In this document: positions 62,401 to 64,000 of the stretch, piece after piece
How positions within the stretch are numbered: the stretch's first letter is position 1
Layout of the letters: each line of letters opens with the position of its first letter
NCBI RefSeq assembly: GCF_001907235.1
Contig: NZ_MQVS01000002.1
Location: 1 to 64,000 of the forward strand
Direction: 5' to 3'
Source of the DNA: Buchananella hordeovulneris
GTDB lineage: Bacteria; Actinomycetota; Actinomycetes; Actinomycetales; Actinomycetaceae
Length of the DNA: 64,000 nucleotides
Notes under the pieces: generated by a model
What the model saw: the letters and a program-made list of their open reading frames with translations, nothing else
Told to the model about the DNA's origin: nothing
The model's database searches: none
Program-made: the position numbers and the translations under genes

Positions 62401-62998
62401 GGAACGGGCCTGCCTCACCGAGTTTGACGTCTTGCACGATCCGACCGGCAACGCCTCGGAACGCAACATTCTGCGTTACCTGCCCGCCCGCGCCACCGTG
62501 CGCGCCGAAGCAGACGCCCCCCTCGCCGACATCGTGCGGAGCCTGGGGGCAGCCCTGGCCCAGGGCAGCTTCGAGCTCAACGAGCGCGAAGACGGGACCC
62601 GGATTACCCGGCAGGCCGGCGGAAGCAAGACTGGGGTACCGCAGCTGCTGCTGTCCACCGCCACCCCGGTGCCGGAGGCGCTGGCCGAATTTGCCCGCCG
62701 CTACGGCCTTGACGTGCGCACTGAGTCAGCCGAAGAGTTCCGCGCCCGGACCAAGCGGCAGCTAGCTGCCCCAGAACCCGGTGCCCCAGCCCAGGACGTC
62801 CGGGTGCGTCTCTTGGGCGGTAGCGGGGCTCGGCTGCTAGGCGACCTGGGCGGCTCCATCGACGTGGCGGTGTGGGCAGATCCCGTGACGCATTGCGGGC
62901 GGGTGGAGATCCTGCCGTTTGTGCACGAACAAGCCGTCTCGATCACGAACCACCGGTTCGGCAACCCCACGCCCCTGACCCGCCAAGTGCTCGCCTAA
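59426..62998 (+). CDS. putA: Bifunctional proline dehydrogenase / glutamate-semialdehyde dehydrogenase
   Basis: 1190 residues, ATG 59426 after GAGAGG. The proline dehydrogenase barrel lies at ~90-470 (FINLDMEEYRDLDMT; APIKVRVVKGANLAMERV). The aldehyde dehydrogenase lies at ~510-1000 with catalytic Cys near 758 (GHAGQKCSAASL) and LAETSGKNAIIV, and a C-terminal domain of ~190 residues closes it. It oxidises proline to glutamate. There is no N-terminal ribbon-helix-helix, so unlike enterobacterial PutA it cannot repress itself. A hairpin follows. Confidence 0.95.
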   Translation: MTTAAAARTEIDQAIMRAGQTAQRWAAAAEQYSATRAAQLLGQALKDADGLDYTVQFVDKVIRPEDLSVAARNLAELAKRTPAFLPSWLKAPARLGGVSGRLLPSVTIPAARYVFRQLVGDLVIDVTDEKLGPAIARLREDGSRLNVNLLGEAVLGDKEAARRLADTFKLLQRDDVDYVSLKVSAVTGPHNPWAHAEVVAEAVERLAPLYDYAAAQPTPKFINLDMEEYRDLDMTIKVFTKLLDRDNCLHLRAGIVLQAYLPDALPAMQRLQEWAAARRARGGAPIKVRVVKGANLAMERVAAEEKGWELVTWESKTATDANYLRVLEWALTPQRMDAVHIGVAGHNLFTLAFAWELAGLRGAREHLDVEMLAGMATPQAAAVRQDVGDLLLYVPVVRPAEYDVAIAYLVRRLEENAAPENFMASIFDIGHDTQAFAKEAERFARAADMWQAEGERRVRPTRQQDRSSETADQLTAAQQDADGRWRFANTPDSDPALPANQRWARQILARVPDSRLGEQTVAEAWIGAADVADVLARATAAGQQWAARPARERAELLHRVGVELARRRGELIEVAAAELGKGLDQADVEVSEAVDFAHYYAERSRELEQLSGATFTPARVTLVTPPWNFPLAIPFGGVAAALAAGCAVVLKPAPTARRCAALIAECLWAAGVPREVMQFVVGQDEEIGQPLVTDPRVERVVLTGASDTAEMFRNWRPDLPLLAETSGKNAIIVTPSADLDLAVKDVVYSAFGHAGQKCSAASLVILVGSAARSKRFKNQLVDAVQSLVVDWPTNPRAQVGPLSELPGDKLTRGLTVLEEGQNWVVRPRQLDDSGRLWSPGVRAGVNAGSEFHLVEYFGPVLGVMRATTLAEAVELQNATQYGLTAGLHSLDAKEINYWLDHVQAGNVYVNRGITGAIVQRQPFGGWKRSAVGNGTKAGGPNYLLAFGTVTPAERTGGEEPLTKPQLRELSRVALPLLEETVAVGVARDLADLERACLTEFDVLHDPTGNASERNILRYLPARATVRAEADAPLADIVRSLGAALAQGSFELNEREDGTRITRQAGGSKTGVPQLLLSTATPVPEALAEFARRYGLDVRTESAEEFRARTKRQLAAPEPGAPAQDVRVRLLGGSGARLLGDLGGSIDVAVWADPVTHCGRVEILPFVHEQAVSITNHRFGNPTPLTRQVLA

Positions 62999-63005
62999 AG
63001 ACGCC

Positions 63006-63032
63006 ACGGTGGGGCGGGTCCCGCCCCACCGT
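63006..63032. terminator. Hairpin after putA
   Basis: ACGGTGGGGCGGG (63006-63018) and CCCGCCCCACCGT (63020-63032) are perfect complements around one base, so a real stem of ~12 bp. No T-run. Its end overlaps the -10 of the next gene. Confidence 0.75.
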
Positions 63033-63037
63033 AGACT
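63032..63037 (+). promoter_or_regulatory. -10 hexamer TAGACT, leaderless candidate
   Basis: TAGACT ends 8 nt before ATG 63046; there is no ribosome-binding site. Confidence 0.35.
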
Positions 63038-63045
63038 GTTGCCCC

Positions 63046-64000
63046 ATGGAACCCATCACCTTGCATGACGGCGAGCTGCATCTGATCTGTCCCGGTGAGG
63101 GAGACATTGAACGCATCCGCCAGATCTGCCAAGACCCAGACATTCAGCAGTGGACTACCATTCCGCAGCCGTACGGCCAGGCCGACGCCGAGTATTTCGT
63201 GCGAGAAATGGTCCCCGCGGGGTGGGCCAAGGATGGCCCCACCTGGATGATCCACGTCGAAGACGCCGGGCAGCGACACGGGGTGGGCATGATCGCGCTT
63301 GCTCCGCCCGTGGCCGGGCGCGCGGAGATCGGCTTCTACCTGGAGGCCGCAGCACGCGGGCGCGGCTACCTACACCGCGCCCTGCAGCTGGTGCTCGACT
63401 TTGCGTTTGGGCCCCTTGGTCTCCAGAGCGTCGGCTGGGTGGCGATGACCGGCAACTGGCCATCGTGGAAGGCCGTGTGGCGCCTGGGCTTCCAGCGCGA
63501 GGGCACGATCCGGCAGTACATGGCGCGGTGCGCCACCGATCCCACCCCAGTGGACTGTTGGGTGGGCACCCTCCTAGCCGAGGACGCGCGCCAACCGGCC
63601 TGCCCGTGGGACGGTCCGGGGGCGAGCCCGGGCGGGGCCCCCGCCGTCGACCCCCGGGATCCCGACGCCCTGGTGCGGCAATTTCACGCCACCTACGCGA
63701 TGCCCGCGGGGCGTGACGTGCCGAGTGTCGACTTCGAACGGGTGCACATGCGCATGGGACTGATCCTGGAGGAGACCGCCGAACTGGTGGGCGCCGTCTA
63801 CGGTGCGGCGGCGCGTACAGCCCTAGAGCAGGCACTGGCGGGCGTCGTTGCACAGGACGACGGCAAGCGTGACGTCGTCGAGGCAGCTGACGCGCTGGCG
63901 GACCTGACCTACGTCGTCTACGGTATGGCGATCGAGGCGGGTATAGACCTGCCCCGAGTCCTGGCAGAAGTGCAGGCATCTAACCTGTCCAAGTTGGGTG
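63046..64000 (+). CDS. GNAT acetyltransferase fused to MazG-like pyrophosphohydrolase (partial)
   Basis: 318 codons from ATG 63046 stay open to the window edge. Residues ~1-185 are a GNAT domain of the RimJ/L kind (IQQWTTIPQPYGQADAEYF, GRAEIGFYLEAAARGRGYLH as acetyl-CoA site, GNWPSWKAVWRLGFQREG). A Pro/Gly linker follows, then from ~205 an all-alpha NTP pyrophosphohydrolase: MGLILEETAELVGAVYGAA (metal-binding E-x2-E) and EAADALADLTYVVYGMAIE (D-x3-D). The end NLSKLG is typical just before the family C terminus. Substrates unknown. Confidence 0.85.
   Translation, partial: MEPITLHDGELHLICPGEGDIERIRQICQDPDIQQWTTIPQPYGQADAEYFVREMVPAGWAKDGPTWMIHVEDAGQRHGVGMIALAPPVAGRAEIGFYLEAAARGRGYLHRALQLVLDFAFGPLGLQSVGWVAMTGNWPSWKAVWRLGFQREGTIRQYMARCATDPTPVDCWVGTLLAEDARQPACPWDGPGASPGGAPAVDPRDPDALVRQFHATYAMPAGRDVPSVDFERVHMRMGLILEETAELVGAVYGAAARTALEQALAGVVAQDDGKRDVVEAADALADLTYVVYGMAIEAGIDLPRVLAEVQASNLSKLG

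Overview
The window is about 64 kb of high-GC chromosome from an actinobacterium, most likely Actinomycetales and possibly Actinomycetaceae-like. The evidence is the gene order: TPR protein / HAD phosphatase / tlyA / nadK / recN / steA / steB; sufR-B-D-(Rieske)-C-S-U-T; glnA2-glnE; lipB-lipA-DUF4191 next to an actinobacterial two-lipoyl SucB; and imuA'-imuB...dnaE2 with LexA boxes of the mycobacterial type. I found no IS element, prophage, CRISPR array or conjugation gene. The window reads as ordinary core genome with a few unusual loci.

Layout. 1-363: end of an rRNA operon (23S tail, 5S, hairpin). 587-10073 (+): Arg-rich repeat/TPR protein, HAD phosphatase, tlyA, nadK, recN, steA, steB and a Nudix hydrolase in one tightly coupled run. 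10092-11933 (-): small lipoprotein and an Hsp70-like ATPase. 12203-18806 (+): complete SUF Fe-S assembly operon led by its regulator. 18864-21684: zinc metallopeptidase, ABC-F protein and a small Cys protein. 21789-23819 (+): fabG, fabI and a histidine phosphatase. 23807-25953 (-): glgC-serB. 26081-29746 (+): glycogen synthase, ABC ATPase, NfeD and SPFH protein. 29879-31912 (-): sugar PTS IIBCA. 32108-37250 (+): DUF218 protein, GSI-alpha glutamine synthetase and glnE. 37292-39923 (-): polar amino-acid ABC transporter. 40068-42535 (-): lipB-lipA-DUF4191. 42613-44280 (+): membrane pseudokinase. 44351-49511 (-): sucB, lpd, pepA, trmL. 49548-50075 (-): YbhB-like protein. 50170-56448 (+): SOS mutasome imuA'-imuB-tdk-dnaE2. 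56457-58689: AI-2E family permease and an aldose-6-P mutarotase, divergent. 58766-59232: tRNA-Leu(GAG), a hairpin-rich tract, a 48-residue ORF and a strong terminator. 59426-62998 (+): putA. 63046-end (+): a GNAT/MazG-like fusion cut by the window edge.

Functional links. lipB and lipA supply the lipoate carried by SucB, which Lpd reoxidises, so cofactor synthesis and its consumers are neighbours. The SUF operon supplies Fe-S clusters that LipA needs. glnA2/glnE, the amino-acid transporter and putA cover nitrogen and amino-acid use. glgC/glgA form a divergent glycogen or maltose-1-phosphate module.

The most notable observations are: (i) the SOS cassette with tdk inside it and a LexA operator lying across the dnaE2 start codon; (ii) a hairpin array plus micro-ORF after tRNA-Leu; (iii) a recurrent leaderless start architecture (TAnnnT 6-8 nt before the start codon with no Shine-Dalgarno); (iv) an Arg/Gly/Asp-rich protein with a perfect 220-bp internal DNA duplication; (v) a transmembrane pseudokinase; and (vi) a GNAT-MazG fusion. 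I see no clear candidate for a wholly undescribed multi-gene system.
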